DNA of 64,000 nucleotides from the NCBI GenBank assembly GCA_031552405.1, contig JAVBMN010000008.1:1-64000 (forward strand), given 5' to 3'. This DNA is from UBA1794 sp031552405 (GTDB taxonomy: Bacteria > Bacteroidota > Bacteroidia > Bacteroidales > Bacteroidaceae). Below the pieces are notes generated by a model. The model worked only from the letters and a program-made list of their open reading frames with translations, searched no databases and was not told the DNA's origin. Within the stretch, counting starts at the first letter, position 1, and the number at the start of each line of letters is the position of its first letter. A program made the translations under genes and the position numbers. Positions 1 through 6,734 of the stretch are shown piece after piece.

Positions 1-141
1 GGGAATGCTCCGTTTTTTTGCCTCTTTTTGCTCGTTTCTTCCAGAAATGAACGGGAATGCTCCGATTCTCAGGCCGGTTTTAGGCGATTTTTAGACACCT
101 GGGAAATCGATTTTCTGGGTGGGGATGCTCCGATTTATCCA
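1..141. repeat. Three copies of a 12-bp word, possible IS end
   Basis: GGGAATGCTCCG occurs at 1-12 and 52-63, and the variant GGGGATGCTCCG at 121-132. The last copy abuts the stop of a gene that looks cut short. Spaced terminal repeats of this kind are found at the ends of IS21-family elements, so this may be the right end of an insertion sequence lying outside the window. No transposase is visible, so this is inference. Confidence 0.4.
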
Positions 142-608
142 TGATAATCAAAGTATTGCAGCCAATTTGCATAATTCATATTCATTAATAATAGTGGCGC
201 CTTTGAATTTGGATTTATCAATTTACATATTTCATTTAACTCGGATCTATTAGGATAGTCATTGGCTAAATTTACATTTGCTTCCTTTGCAATTGCATTA
301 ATTAATGATTTAGCTATGCCTATCACGCTAAGAGTTTTATTTGAGATGTAATTGTACAAGTTCTCTTTGTCTTTCTGGTCTTTTAGATGTACAACCAGAA
401 AATAAAATATAAATGCAGAAACGTATGCAAAGCTTAATTCATAACTTATTTGGCCTATTTTCCCTGCACCTTTGAATATCTCAGGAATATTAACAAACCA
501 AAAATTCATTAATATAATAAAAATGATTGCAGCCAAAAAGAGAATAGATAAATCCGATCTTAAGGATGCAATGTTTCTATAAATTTTCGTAAGATATTGT
601 TTAATCAT
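135..608 (-). CDS. Membrane protein of unknown function, probably truncated at its C terminus
   Basis: A 157-residue protein of no family I recognise. Two hydrophobic stretches (about residues 20-42 and 58-75) suggest two membrane helices with a cytoplasmic tail. The reading frame ends abruptly at YFDYHG-stop, inside or next to the third copy of the GCTCCG repeat at 121-132, and the last codons are shared with that repeat region. The simplest reading is that the 3' end was replaced by an inserted element, making this a truncated gene. It is transcribed leftwards and stands alone, with more than 600 bases of non-coding DNA on its upstream side. Function cannot be inferred. Confidence 0.5.
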   Translation of the reverse strand: MIKQYLTKIYRNIASLRSDLSILFLAAIIFIILMNFWFVNIPEIFKGAGKIGQISYELSFAYVSAFIFYFLVVHLKDQKDKENLYNYISNKTLSVIGIAKSLINAIAKEANVNLANDYPNRSELNEICKLINPNSKAPLLLMNMNYANWLQYFDYHG

Positions 609-1237
609 TGCTACGTTTTTTATTCTTGCTTTTTAGAATCTGTTTTGAGTTCCTTTTTGGCCTGTTTTTCTGTTTCCCATCGTCAGATAGCTTGCTATCT
701 TCCTCTTAAAAACAGAAAAATCCTCAAAAACAACTTTCAAAACAATACTGGACAATTCAGAACAGACTCTAAATGTTGCGAAATTACGAAAAAATACGGA
801 CTAAAATATATATTTGCATATAAATATACCATGTGCCTTGTTTTATTCTAAGTTGTTTTTTGAAAAAAATCATTACACCCACAATTAGTATTGAGAAAGA
901 GGTACTTAGCAATTAGAAAACCGATTCTTAAGGTAAATCCATCTTGTTTCAATCTTAAAGAACATCCCTGTAACTCTGAATGAAAACAGTAAGTCCAAAT
1001 AAGCGTTTCCAGAATCCGTAAATAACCATCTCGTCAATACCTCTACTCCATATTTCCAAGTAGGTATAAAATTAGGGTGCGGCATATACATCAACTAAAT
1101 CTCAATTTTTCTACCAATTAAAAAGCAGCATAAAGAAGTGTGAGTTCTCTATACTGCTTTCTATGCATGCTGCTATACAAGCCCTAGAACTTTACTAACA
1201 GCAAAAATCCATAAACTATCAAAAGTCTCTCAGTTTG
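609..1237. other. Non-coding stretch with two hairpins
   Basis: No convincing gene. It holds a nested inverted repeat: outer arms TTTTTCTGTTT (665-675) and AAACAGAAAAA (710-720) around the perfect palindrome AGATAGCTTGCTATCT (685-700). It also holds the terminator-like hairpin listed separately at 1122-1160. The open frames at 597-851 and 906-1094 have no features of real proteins. Confidence 0.5.
1122..1160 (-). terminator. Probable terminator of the TerB/J-domain operon
   Basis: Arms AAAGCAG (1122-1128) and CTGCTTT (1154-1160), with an inner AGAA/TTCT pair, lie about 80 bases past the stop of the lipoprotein gene that ends the operon. Confidence 0.4.
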
Positions 1238-1855
1238 CTATTTCAAGAATCTTACACGCAAAATATGTTGGGAAGTGTCAAGGCAAGAATGCACATAATC
1301 CAATTTTGTCATTAGAATCTCATGATAATAATATTCTTCACCTGTATCTTCCTCCACTCTTTCCATGTGCGAAACAGAGATTTCTAGCAGCTCCAAAGCT
1401 TTTTGGTAATACATTTCATCTCCATAGAACTCATCAAATAGGTCTATGTACAAGCAATGAAGATCTATCTCATTACTAAGGGAATTTGCAGGATGAGCAT
1501 AGAAGCATGCCCTTTCTTTTTCCAATAAGACTAATGCATTATGATTCTTACCTTGCTTTAGTAACTCAATAACTCTTCTGCTAATAATATCTACAGAGTC
1601 AACAATAGCGAAATCATTTTTACTAAAATCAAAAGTCGAAGCATTTCCCTGAATAGGCATATCAGAGTCGTCAGTATTGATAGCTCCATCCTTCATATAC
1701 TGAGATAGTATATCTAAAGCTCGCTCTTGTAATGGGCTGTGACTAGCAATAGAAGAAGAGTCAGCAGAAAGGTTGTTATCCTTATCTGCCTGATCCTCCT
1801 TCATGCCACAACTATATAGTAAGAGTGACAAAATAATAACCTTTGATAGATACAT
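1238..1855 (-). CDS. Lipoprotein of unknown function (last gene of TerB/J-domain operon)
   Basis: A 205-residue protein starting with a short signal sequence and a lipobox (LLLYSC, Cys at about residue 16), so it is predicted to be lipid-anchored in the envelope. After an acidic, Ser/Asp-rich linker (residues about 20-75) the remainder is helical and Glu-rich and may form a TPR-like repeat, but no named domain is recognised. It starts 8 bases after the J-domain gene stops, so it is probably co-transcribed with it and the three genes before it. It is the only exported member of that operon. Function unknown. Confidence 0.7.
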   Translation of the reverse strand: MYLSKVIILSLLLYSCGMKEDQADKDNNLSADSSSIASHSPLQERALDILSQYMKDGAINTDDSDMPIQGNASTFDFSKNDFAIVDSVDIISRRVIELLKQGKNHNALVLLEKERACFYAHPANSLSNEIDLHCLYIDLFDEFYGDEMYYQKALELLEISVSHMERVEEDTGEEYYYHEILMTKLDYVHSCLDTSQHILRVRFLK

Positions 1856-1863
1856 GTCTTCAG

Positions 1864-2118
1864 CTACTTTTTTTCTTTTAATTCTTTAACAATGCGTTTC
1901 TCTATATTCAACAATTCTCTGTAATTGAACTTATTTGCGTTGACAAGTCTTGTGAGTTCGGTGGCCAAATCAGTATCTCTAGGATGCTTATCTGGATGGG
2001 ATCTGATTATTAGACTTTTATACAGATCTTTCGCTTTTGAGATGCTTTCAACGACATTAAAAGTTTCATTGTTTAAATCAGTGCGATCTTTTTTAGGTCT
2101 CGAAAATTTCATAGGCAA
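1864..2118 (-). CDS. Minimal J-domain protein
   Basis: An 84-residue protein consisting of little more than a J-like domain. The segment SHPDKHP contains the HPD tripeptide through which J-domain proteins stimulate the ATPase of DnaK/Hsp70, preceded by a helix (KDLYKSLIIR) and followed by one (LVNANKFNYRELLN). The G/F region and zinc fingers of full DnaJ are absent, so it would be a specialised Hsp70 co-factor. It lies 4 bases after the upstream gene and 8 before the lipoprotein gene. In proteins such as DjlA a TerB domain and a J-domain are fused; here a TerB-like protein and a J-domain protein are separate genes of one operon. Assignment rests on the HPD motif and its helical context. Confidence 0.7.
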   Translation of the reverse strand: MPMKFSRPKKDRTDLNNETFNVVESISKAKDLYKSLIIRSHPDKHPRDTDLATELTRLVNANKFNYRELLNIEKRIVKELKEKK

Positions 2119-2122
2119 AGTG

Positions 2123-2539
2123 TCAATGTGAATCTAATGTGTAGCCTTTTAAGTCAGAGTAACGTTTCATGCAAAACATCTTACCTCTATGTGTCATTTT
2201 TCCTTGGACAATTAGAGTATCAAAGCCAATGGACATTAGCTGTCTCAAAAAAGCCTTGTTATTTAGTATGTAATCTGCGATTTCAAATATCTCACAATCG
2301 TGCATCCCAAAATCATTTTCTACTGTAATTCTAAATCCGCTTCTTATCCACATTACACTCATTTCATGGGAAAATTCAGGATCTCCTGCTGAAATTGAAA
2401 CTTTACATAATCGATCTAGCCCGCCTGAATGGAAAGATTCTTTGAAGTTATCATTCATAGCTTGTATAATTCGCATTTTCTCAAACGAACCATCTAAAAT
2501 TGAATTGATAATCTGTTTAATAAATTCTATAAGTCTCAT
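2123..2539 (-). CDS. Hypothetical protein in TerB/J-domain operon
   Basis: A 138-residue protein with no domain I recognise. It has mixed alpha/beta character, no signal peptide and no membrane helix, so it is likely cytoplasmic. The middle part (SHEMSVMWIRSGFRITVEN) looks like paired beta strands and the end is basic. It begins one base after the preceding 242-residue gene stops and ends 4 bases before the J-domain gene, so it is almost certainly part of the same transcript. Its role is presumably tied to the TerB/J-domain pair, but nothing in the sequence says how. Confidence 0.6.
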   Translation of the reverse strand: MRLIEFIKQIINSILDGSFEKMRIIQAMNDNFKESFHSGGLDRLCKVSISAGDPEFSHEMSVMWIRSGFRITVENDFGMHDCEIFEIADYILNNKAFLRQLMSIGFDTLIVQGKMTHRGKMFCMKRYSDLKGYTLDSH

Positions 2540-2540
2540 T

Positions 2541-3269
2541 CTACAAATCTTTATAAAGAGGGGCTAAATGATTCTTGTTAATACTAGAAATGTCACCACC
2601 TCCCATTAACGAGAAAAATTCTTCTAAAATTCGCGCAAGAGTTTCATTCATATTTCTGTCAGTAGATTTATGATGATACCTAAATGTTTGAGACTTATTT
2701 AGATACCAAGCTGCATTACTGAAAACGTATGCCCGTGCATCTTCAGCACCCATTTTGACATAGATTTTGGAAGCAACCTTCAATACCCGATCTGTATAAT
2801 TAACAAACCATTCTTCTGCAGATGCTTGCCTAAATGAAAATATCTTTTTGGGAATCTTTCCTTCAAAAACTGGTTTATATTGATTATTACTTTTTCCATT
2901 TGAATCTATTGACAAGAAGTGCCTTATAATCATAAAAAACAAATATTCTTCTTGCAATTCCTTGCTGCTAAATTCACTAATAATGGCTCTTCTGATATTT
3001 TGAGATTCTGGTAAATTAAGCATTTGTAAGTATAAATCCTTTCCAAAGACTCCTGTGTATAGAGATACTGAGTTTATCACCCTATAAATATTTCTGGCTT
3101 CTAAGTGATACACTTCGTTCAGTTCTTCATTTTTTAGATCATCAATACTTTCAACTAGCGTGTAGGGTGTAACAGAATCAAGCTTAAATTTGTCTTCCAT
3201 TGATAATTTGTCTTTCTCCAAAATTTTGTCTAATTCAGAGAAATCAATTAGTGGCTTAAATTGATCCAT
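2541..3269 (-). CDS. Hypothetical protein in TerB/J-domain operon
   Basis: A 242-residue, mostly helical, soluble protein of no recognised family. It has no signal peptide or membrane span. The N-terminal 50 residues are highly charged; the rest contains several amphipathic helices. It is the largest product of the five-gene operon and lies 34 bases after the TerB-like gene, with the next gene following almost immediately. A client, scaffold or effector role for the TerB/J-domain pair is possible, but this is inference from position only. Confidence 0.6.
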   Translation of the reverse strand: MDQFKPLIDFSELDKILEKDKLSMEDKFKLDSVTPYTLVESIDDLKNEELNEVYHLEARNIYRVINSVSLYTGVFGKDLYLQMLNLPESQNIRRAIISEFSSKELQEEYLFFMIIRHFLSIDSNGKSNNQYKPVFEGKIPKKIFSFRQASAEEWFVNYTDRVLKVASKIYVKMGAEDARAYVFSNAAWYLNKSQTFRYHHKSTDRNMNETLARILEEFFSLMGGGDISSINKNHLAPLYKDL

Positions 3270-3303
3270 AATTTGATTTTATATATTGGATTGTTTTTAT
3301 ACC

Positions 3304-3633
3304 TTATTGCGTGAGTTGCTCAAATCCACACGCATCCGAAATTATTTTGAAGAGTTTCAATTCTCTAGGATCAACTTTTCCGTCAGCTTCAACCATTCCA
3401 ATAAGCAGGGCTACTACTTGTGTCTTTTTTGCCCTATTCATATCTCTAATAATTGATAATGAAGAAAGTAAATTCCATTCTTTTCCTGTCTGAAACTCCT
3501 CCTCGCTAATAGAAAATCGAACTTGAATCTGCAAGAAATATAATCCTTCACTAATATCTACATTACTATCCACATTCATCATGTGCACTAAAGCACACAC
3601 TATTGCTAATTTTTCATTTCTAGTAAATTCCAT
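3304..3633 (-). CDS. TerB-like domain protein
   Basis: A 109-residue all-helical protein. It shows a TerB-type core: a first half with VCALVHMMNVDSNVDISE, and a second with LLIGMVEADGKVDPRELKLF, each ending in the D-x-x-x-D/E pattern that binds metal in TerB-like proteins. TerB domains occur in tellurite-resistance and general stress or phage-response systems and in the co-chaperone DjlA. This is the first gene of a five-gene leftward operon (TerB-like, 242 aa, 138 aa, J-domain, lipoprotein). No tellurite-resistance ter cluster is present, so the gene should not be called a tellurite-resistance gene. The fold assignment is by motif only. Confidence 0.65.
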   Translation of the reverse strand: MEFTRNEKLAIVCALVHMMNVDSNVDISEGLYFLQIQVRFSISEEEFQTGKEWNLLSSLSIIRDMNRAKKTQVVALLIGMVEADGKVDPRELKLFKIISDACGFEQLTQ

Positions 3634-3689
3634 AGCTAATAATAATTATGCCTCTCTATCCCCAAAGTAAGCATGAATAATAAATTGAA

Positions 3690-3860
3690 TAAAGTGTGGG
3701 GAACTACAGTATCTTAGTAATACTGCACACTTCTTGTTTTACTCGAATGAGTATTTGATGAAGAAGTAAATTTCTATATATCTGTTTCTTTCCTTTAATA
3801 TATTACACCAGTGTTCCCATTACTGGCATGATACAAAAAAAGCGTGGGAACTATTGAATA
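3690..3860. repeat. Structured non-coding DNA with repeated GTGGGAACTA word
   Basis: Non-coding. The words GTGGGGAACTA (3696-3706) and GTGGGAACTA (3844-3853) are direct repeats. CAGTAT (3707-3712) pairs with ATACTG (3720-3725), and CCAGT (3808-3812) with ACTGG (3822-3826). It adjoins the large hairpin at 3876-4015. Confidence 0.4.
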
Positions 3861-3875
3861 TTACTGTATTGAGGC

Positions 3876-4015
3876 TCTGGACTGCCCACTTACCCAATAA
3901 TAAACAATAGCCCACGCCAAACGATATATAGGCCACCTGTACATGACAGGCAGATATATAACATTGGCGCAAGCGTTCTATTGTCTATTATCTTGGGTAG
4001 TTGAAATTGTCCAGA
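3876..4015. repeat. 140-nt imperfect palindrome (large hairpin)
   Basis: Nested arms run from the ends to a 5-base loop. TCTGGAC (3876-3882) pairs with GTCCAGA (4009-4015). A 20-base arm at 3891-3910 pairs with 3978-3999 with one mismatch and a 2-base bulge. CGCCAA (3915-3920) pairs with TTGGCG (3964-3969), TATATA (3925-3930) with 3955-3960, and CCTGT (3936-3940) with ACAGG (3946-3950). No gene lies between 3634 and 4278. It could be a recombination or transfer origin acting as folded single strand, or a structured RNA; it lies downstream of a minimal tyrosine recombinase. Confidence 0.75.
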
Positions 4016-4213
4016 TTCCAATACAAGATAATATCTTAAACGCTTTTTGTTTCCAATAAATACTTCCACTATATTTACCTAAAACTCTTTTTAAGTCATG
4101 GAAGTGCAGCAAAGATAGATAAAAGCTTTTTGATAAGAAAGAAAACCTCATTCAGAAATCCGTATTGCAATAAAATTTAGTCTTTACAAGTATCTAAAGT
4201 CAGGTTACTTTAG

Positions 4214-4270
4214 TAGGTATGAAATCCAGTCTTGGCCATATAAAAGCAAAAATCTGAAATTCCATACCTA
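4214..4270 (-). terminator. Possible terminator of the small recombinase gene
   Basis: TAGGTATG with an A-rich extension at 4214-4229 pairs imperfectly with CTGAAATTCCATACCTA at 4254-4270, just past the recombinase stop at 4279. Confidence 0.35.
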
Positions 4271-4278
4271 CATCGGAA

Positions 4279-4866
4279 TTAGAAAGATAATGACTCATAA
4301 GTCTGTAGAATTTCTTCCTGCCTTAGTCCCAGATACCTTTTAGTAATGGCAATGCTTGAATGATTAAACAAGTCCATCAGCTTAACCAGTGCAAGTTCTG
4401 CATTCTCACTATTCTGATTATACACCTGCCTGCCAAAGGTCTTTCTAAGAGAATGGCTGCTAAAGTTCTTAATGCTTAACTTGTACTCTGATTTTATCTC
4501 TTTCAGCCTGATATTTATCCGCTGAATGGAGAAAACAGTTCCTTTCTGACTTATCAGGATAGGTGCTTTCATACCAATTGGTGAAAGTTCTTTATAACAA
4601 TCTGCAATGTGACGCTTCAGCTGAGAGTTAATGCGTATAGTCCTGTTCTTTCCTGTCTTTCTCTCAATAAAGGTAAATTCATCCGTACTGAGAATCTGAT
4701 TCCATGTAAGAGAAAGAATATCACTTATCCTTAATCCCCAGAAACAGCCCAGACTAATAAGGAGTGACATTTTATAGTCTCCATCTTTGTACAGGTTGCG
4801 AATAAGATGCATTGCTTCATTCCATTGCAGATAATCTGCTGTAGTGCTACTGTATTTTAAACTCAT
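4279..4866 (-). CDS. Minimal (catalytic-domain-only) tyrosine recombinase
   Basis: A tyrosine recombinase of about 195 residues, which is essentially only the catalytic domain. Visible are box I GLRISDIL with the first Arg, the beta-hairpin lysine in IERKTGKNR, box II HSLRKTFG with His and Arg, and the C-terminal FNHSSIAITKRYLGL with the His and the nucleophilic Tyr. The usual N-terminal core-binding domain is missing, as in FimB/FimE-type invertases of about 200 residues. I chose the ATG at 4866 (MSLKYSS) because the extra upstream residues are hydrophobic and unlike this family; a start at 4905 is possible. Degenerate 17-bp repeats lie upstream and a 140-nt hairpin downstream, so these may be its substrates. 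It is distinct from the full-length integrase at 15424. Confidence 0.85.
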   Translation of the reverse strand: MSLKYSSTTADYLQWNEAMHLIRNLYKDGDYKMSLLISLGCFWGLRISDILSLTWNQILSTDEFTFIERKTGKNRTIRINSQLKRHIADCYKELSPIGMKAPILISQKGTVFSIQRINIRLKEIKSEYKLSIKNFSSHSLRKTFGRQVYNQNSENAELALVKLMDLFNHSSIAITKRYLGLRQEEILQTYESLSF

Positions 4867-5004
4867 AATGTTCAGTTTTATATATGACAAAACAAAAGTG
4901 AACATCCTGCTTACTACTCAAAAGAAGCTATAAAGCTAACTTCTTGAGCATCAGCAGAACATTCACTTTGCGCATTAGTGATTGATTTTTTAATAGGAAA
5001 ACAG

Positions 5005-5090
5005 AGTATTTCTACTTATAGAGTATTCTTATGTACAGTATATTTCTGTATATGTAATATCTCCATGTATAGAATATCTCCGTTTCTTCT
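5005..5090. repeat. Five degenerate 17-bp tandem repeats
   Basis: Units of 17, 17, 18, 17 and 17 bases start at 5005, 5022, 5039, 5057 and 5074. The pattern is roughly ATATyTCyrTrTAyA; for example ATATCTCCATGTATAGA at 5057-5073. They fill the gap between the DUF3871 gene stop and the small recombinase gene and look like iteron-type protein binding sites. The match between units is partial. Confidence 0.5.
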
Positions 5091-6097
5091 CAATCAATAA
5101 ACCATCTGTATTTCTCATCTCCATGTAATGCAGAATATATTCCAGTGGCAAGTTCTGTAGCATTTAAACTCCTGTCTAAGAAGGAATCTATATAGCTGCT
5201 CTTATTTGCACCAGTCAGTAAGTTGTAAAACTTCCACATAGAAAGGTCACTTCCAAAACTGCCAAAATCACTATCCTGTATGTATGCTTTGGCTACACTG
5301 TTTATTTGTGTATCAGTAAGCAACATTCTGGGAATCCTCTTTTGATACCCCTGCGGCAATGACTGATAAAGTCGCATTCTGCCTAATAACTGACAGAACT
5401 GGTGCTCACTCAGGTAAGAATTAGTAAGAGACTGCATCAGGTGCAGATGTTTGGCAGGGTCATAACGATGAAACATTTCCAGTACAGCTTTATACATCTC
5501 CGAAGTATTGGTAACTTCCAGCTGACTCAAATAGCCATCTGTAGATACACACATATTGCAGCATACTTTGTTCTTAAAGCCTATAAACACTTTGAACTTT
5601 TCTACTCCCTTTTTGGAATAGAGATTCATGTGATTATATGCCCTGACTCCTCCAATAGATAAGGAAAGCTTATTTCCGTCTATTGTTTCATAAATGGTGG
5701 GAATCTCAAAGCAGAACATCATTCGTTCATAGTACATCGTTTTATCGGACTCCAAAAGCTGATTCACTGGTTTATGAATAGCTTCTGGTATTCTTCCCTT
5801 TACAATGTGACTGCAACGAATAGAGGGCTTTTCAATCTGTTCCCCACTAAAGAATGACTGTGCTGCATCATATACAGTCTCAATAAATGCAGGATGTGAA
5901 ATAGTCAGTTCATTATCCTTTGCAAAGACTGGAATAATACATTCATTCTTTAAATGCGGTAAGTCTGCCTCTGAGGTGTTAGCCTCTATGAAATGCAGGT
6001 TCTTTGTTTCACTCAGTATTTCTACTGTTTCTGCAATCTCTTGGAGATCACTTCTTCCTCTTCTGACTGTTGATAAATCTAATAAGTTCATAATCAA
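5090..6097 (-). CDS. DUF3871-family protein
   Basis: A 335-residue protein that I recognise as resembling the DUF3871 family, which is common in Bacteroidales mobile elements and has no established function. It is soluble, with a central FEIPTIYETIDGNKLSLSIGGVRAYNHMNLYSKKG segment and a Cys pair in VCCNMCVSTDG. In this family the conserved middle part resembles a DNA-associated fold, but no catalytic motif is evident. The start overlaps the 3' end of the small membrane gene by 50 bases. Function is unknown; its presence supports the mobile-element reading of the region. Confidence 0.7.
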   Translation of the reverse strand: MIMNLLDLSTVRRGRSDLQEIAETVEILSETKNLHFIEANTSEADLPHLKNECIIPVFAKDNELTISHPAFIETVYDAAQSFFSGEQIEKPSIRCSHIVKGRIPEAIHKPVNQLLESDKTMYYERMMFCFEIPTIYETIDGNKLSLSIGGVRAYNHMNLYSKKGVEKFKVFIGFKNKVCCNMCVSTDGYLSQLEVTNTSEMYKAVLEMFHRYDPAKHLHLMQSLTNSYLSEHQFCQLLGRMRLYQSLPQGYQKRIPRMLLTDTQINSVAKAYIQDSDFGSFGSDLSMWKFYNLLTGANKSSYIDSFLDRSLNATELATGIYSALHGDEKYRWFID

Positions 6098-6236
6098 TTC
6101 TTTCTTTAGGTTTCCTTTTCTTCTTGGTAATGTGAATGAAGAATACTATTATCAGCATTCCCCCTACAGCGGGTGACATGGCACATATTATTGCCATTAC
6201 TGCAAGCACAAACAGGACTAATGATACAATTTGCAT
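6048..6236 (-). CDS. Small membrane protein
   Basis: A 62-residue protein with two closely spaced hydrophobic segments (about residues 3-20 and 22-35) followed by a very basic tail (KKKRKPKE...QKRKK). It overlaps the start of the DUF3871-type gene by 50 bases in another frame, which suggests translational coupling. No family is recognised. The composition is plausible for a real two-helix membrane protein, but a chance open frame cannot be excluded. Confidence 0.45.
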   Translation of the reverse strand: MQIVSLVLFVLAVMAIICAMSPAVGGMLIIVFFIHITKKKRKPKERIDYELIRFINSQKRKK

Positions 6237-6265
6237 AAGCTCTTTCTTTAATGGTTAGTAAAAAT

Positions 6266-6338
6266 GAGGAAAAGCATTCTTAAATTGCCCTTGGCCACTG
6301 TCCAGAGAGTGAAAGGACAAAAAGAATGCTTTTTCCTC
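6266..6338. repeat. Hairpin upstream of the DUF3871 operon
   Basis: GAGGAAAAGCATTCTT (6266-6281) pairs with AAGAATGCTTTTTCCTC (6322-6338) with a one-base bulge. The inner CACT/AGTG pairs around GTCCAGAG (6300-6307), the complement of CTCTGGAC in the 3876 hairpin. It lies between two divergent transcription units and could be a 5' leader structure. Confidence 0.55.
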
Positions 6339-6734
6339 AAGTAGGGGTGAGAGGTGTTTTTGGCTACAATACATTCAAGCTCATGTGTACTTACCATATA
6401 TATAAGGTGTTACTAGTGCATACGGGAGGGGGTATTATTTTCAGAGGGGTATATATAGTGTGCGAGTGATACACTGGCTTCCCATTCAAAGTAAAATAAT
6501 TGCTATAGATTATAAATTGTTAGATTCTTTTTTGTAAATCAGAACTATATCAGTTATTCCTATATTTCGAAATACAAGAAAAAAGCCCTTTCGAAACTCT
6601 CTTACTATTCTATTCACTTCTAAACCATTTTTTTGTTCTCGCAAATAAACTTATCCTATCTTTATGGAAATAGCAAAGAGAATTATAGCACAATGCTTTT
6701 TTTTAGTATTTTTGTCACTACATATATAAATCCT
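6339..6734. other. Intergenic region between divergent units
   Basis: About 400 bases of AT-rich DNA between the leftward DUF3871 unit and the rightward Septu-like unit. It contains the -7 box listed below. No gene is seen. Possible starts upstream of 6735 extend into this region but precede that promoter. Confidence 0.4.
6707..6714 (+). promoter_or_regulatory. -7 box of the Septu-like operon
   Basis: TATTTTTG matches the Bacteroidetes -7 consensus TAnnTTTG, 20 bases before the ATG at 6735. It fixes that ATG as the likely start; no -33 motif is seen at the usual distance. Confidence 0.5.

Noticed and set aside
597..1094. Two open frames (597-851 plus, 906-1094 minus)
   Set aside because: AT-rich non-coding DNA with hairpins; the translations lack any domain, signal or ribosome-binding context.
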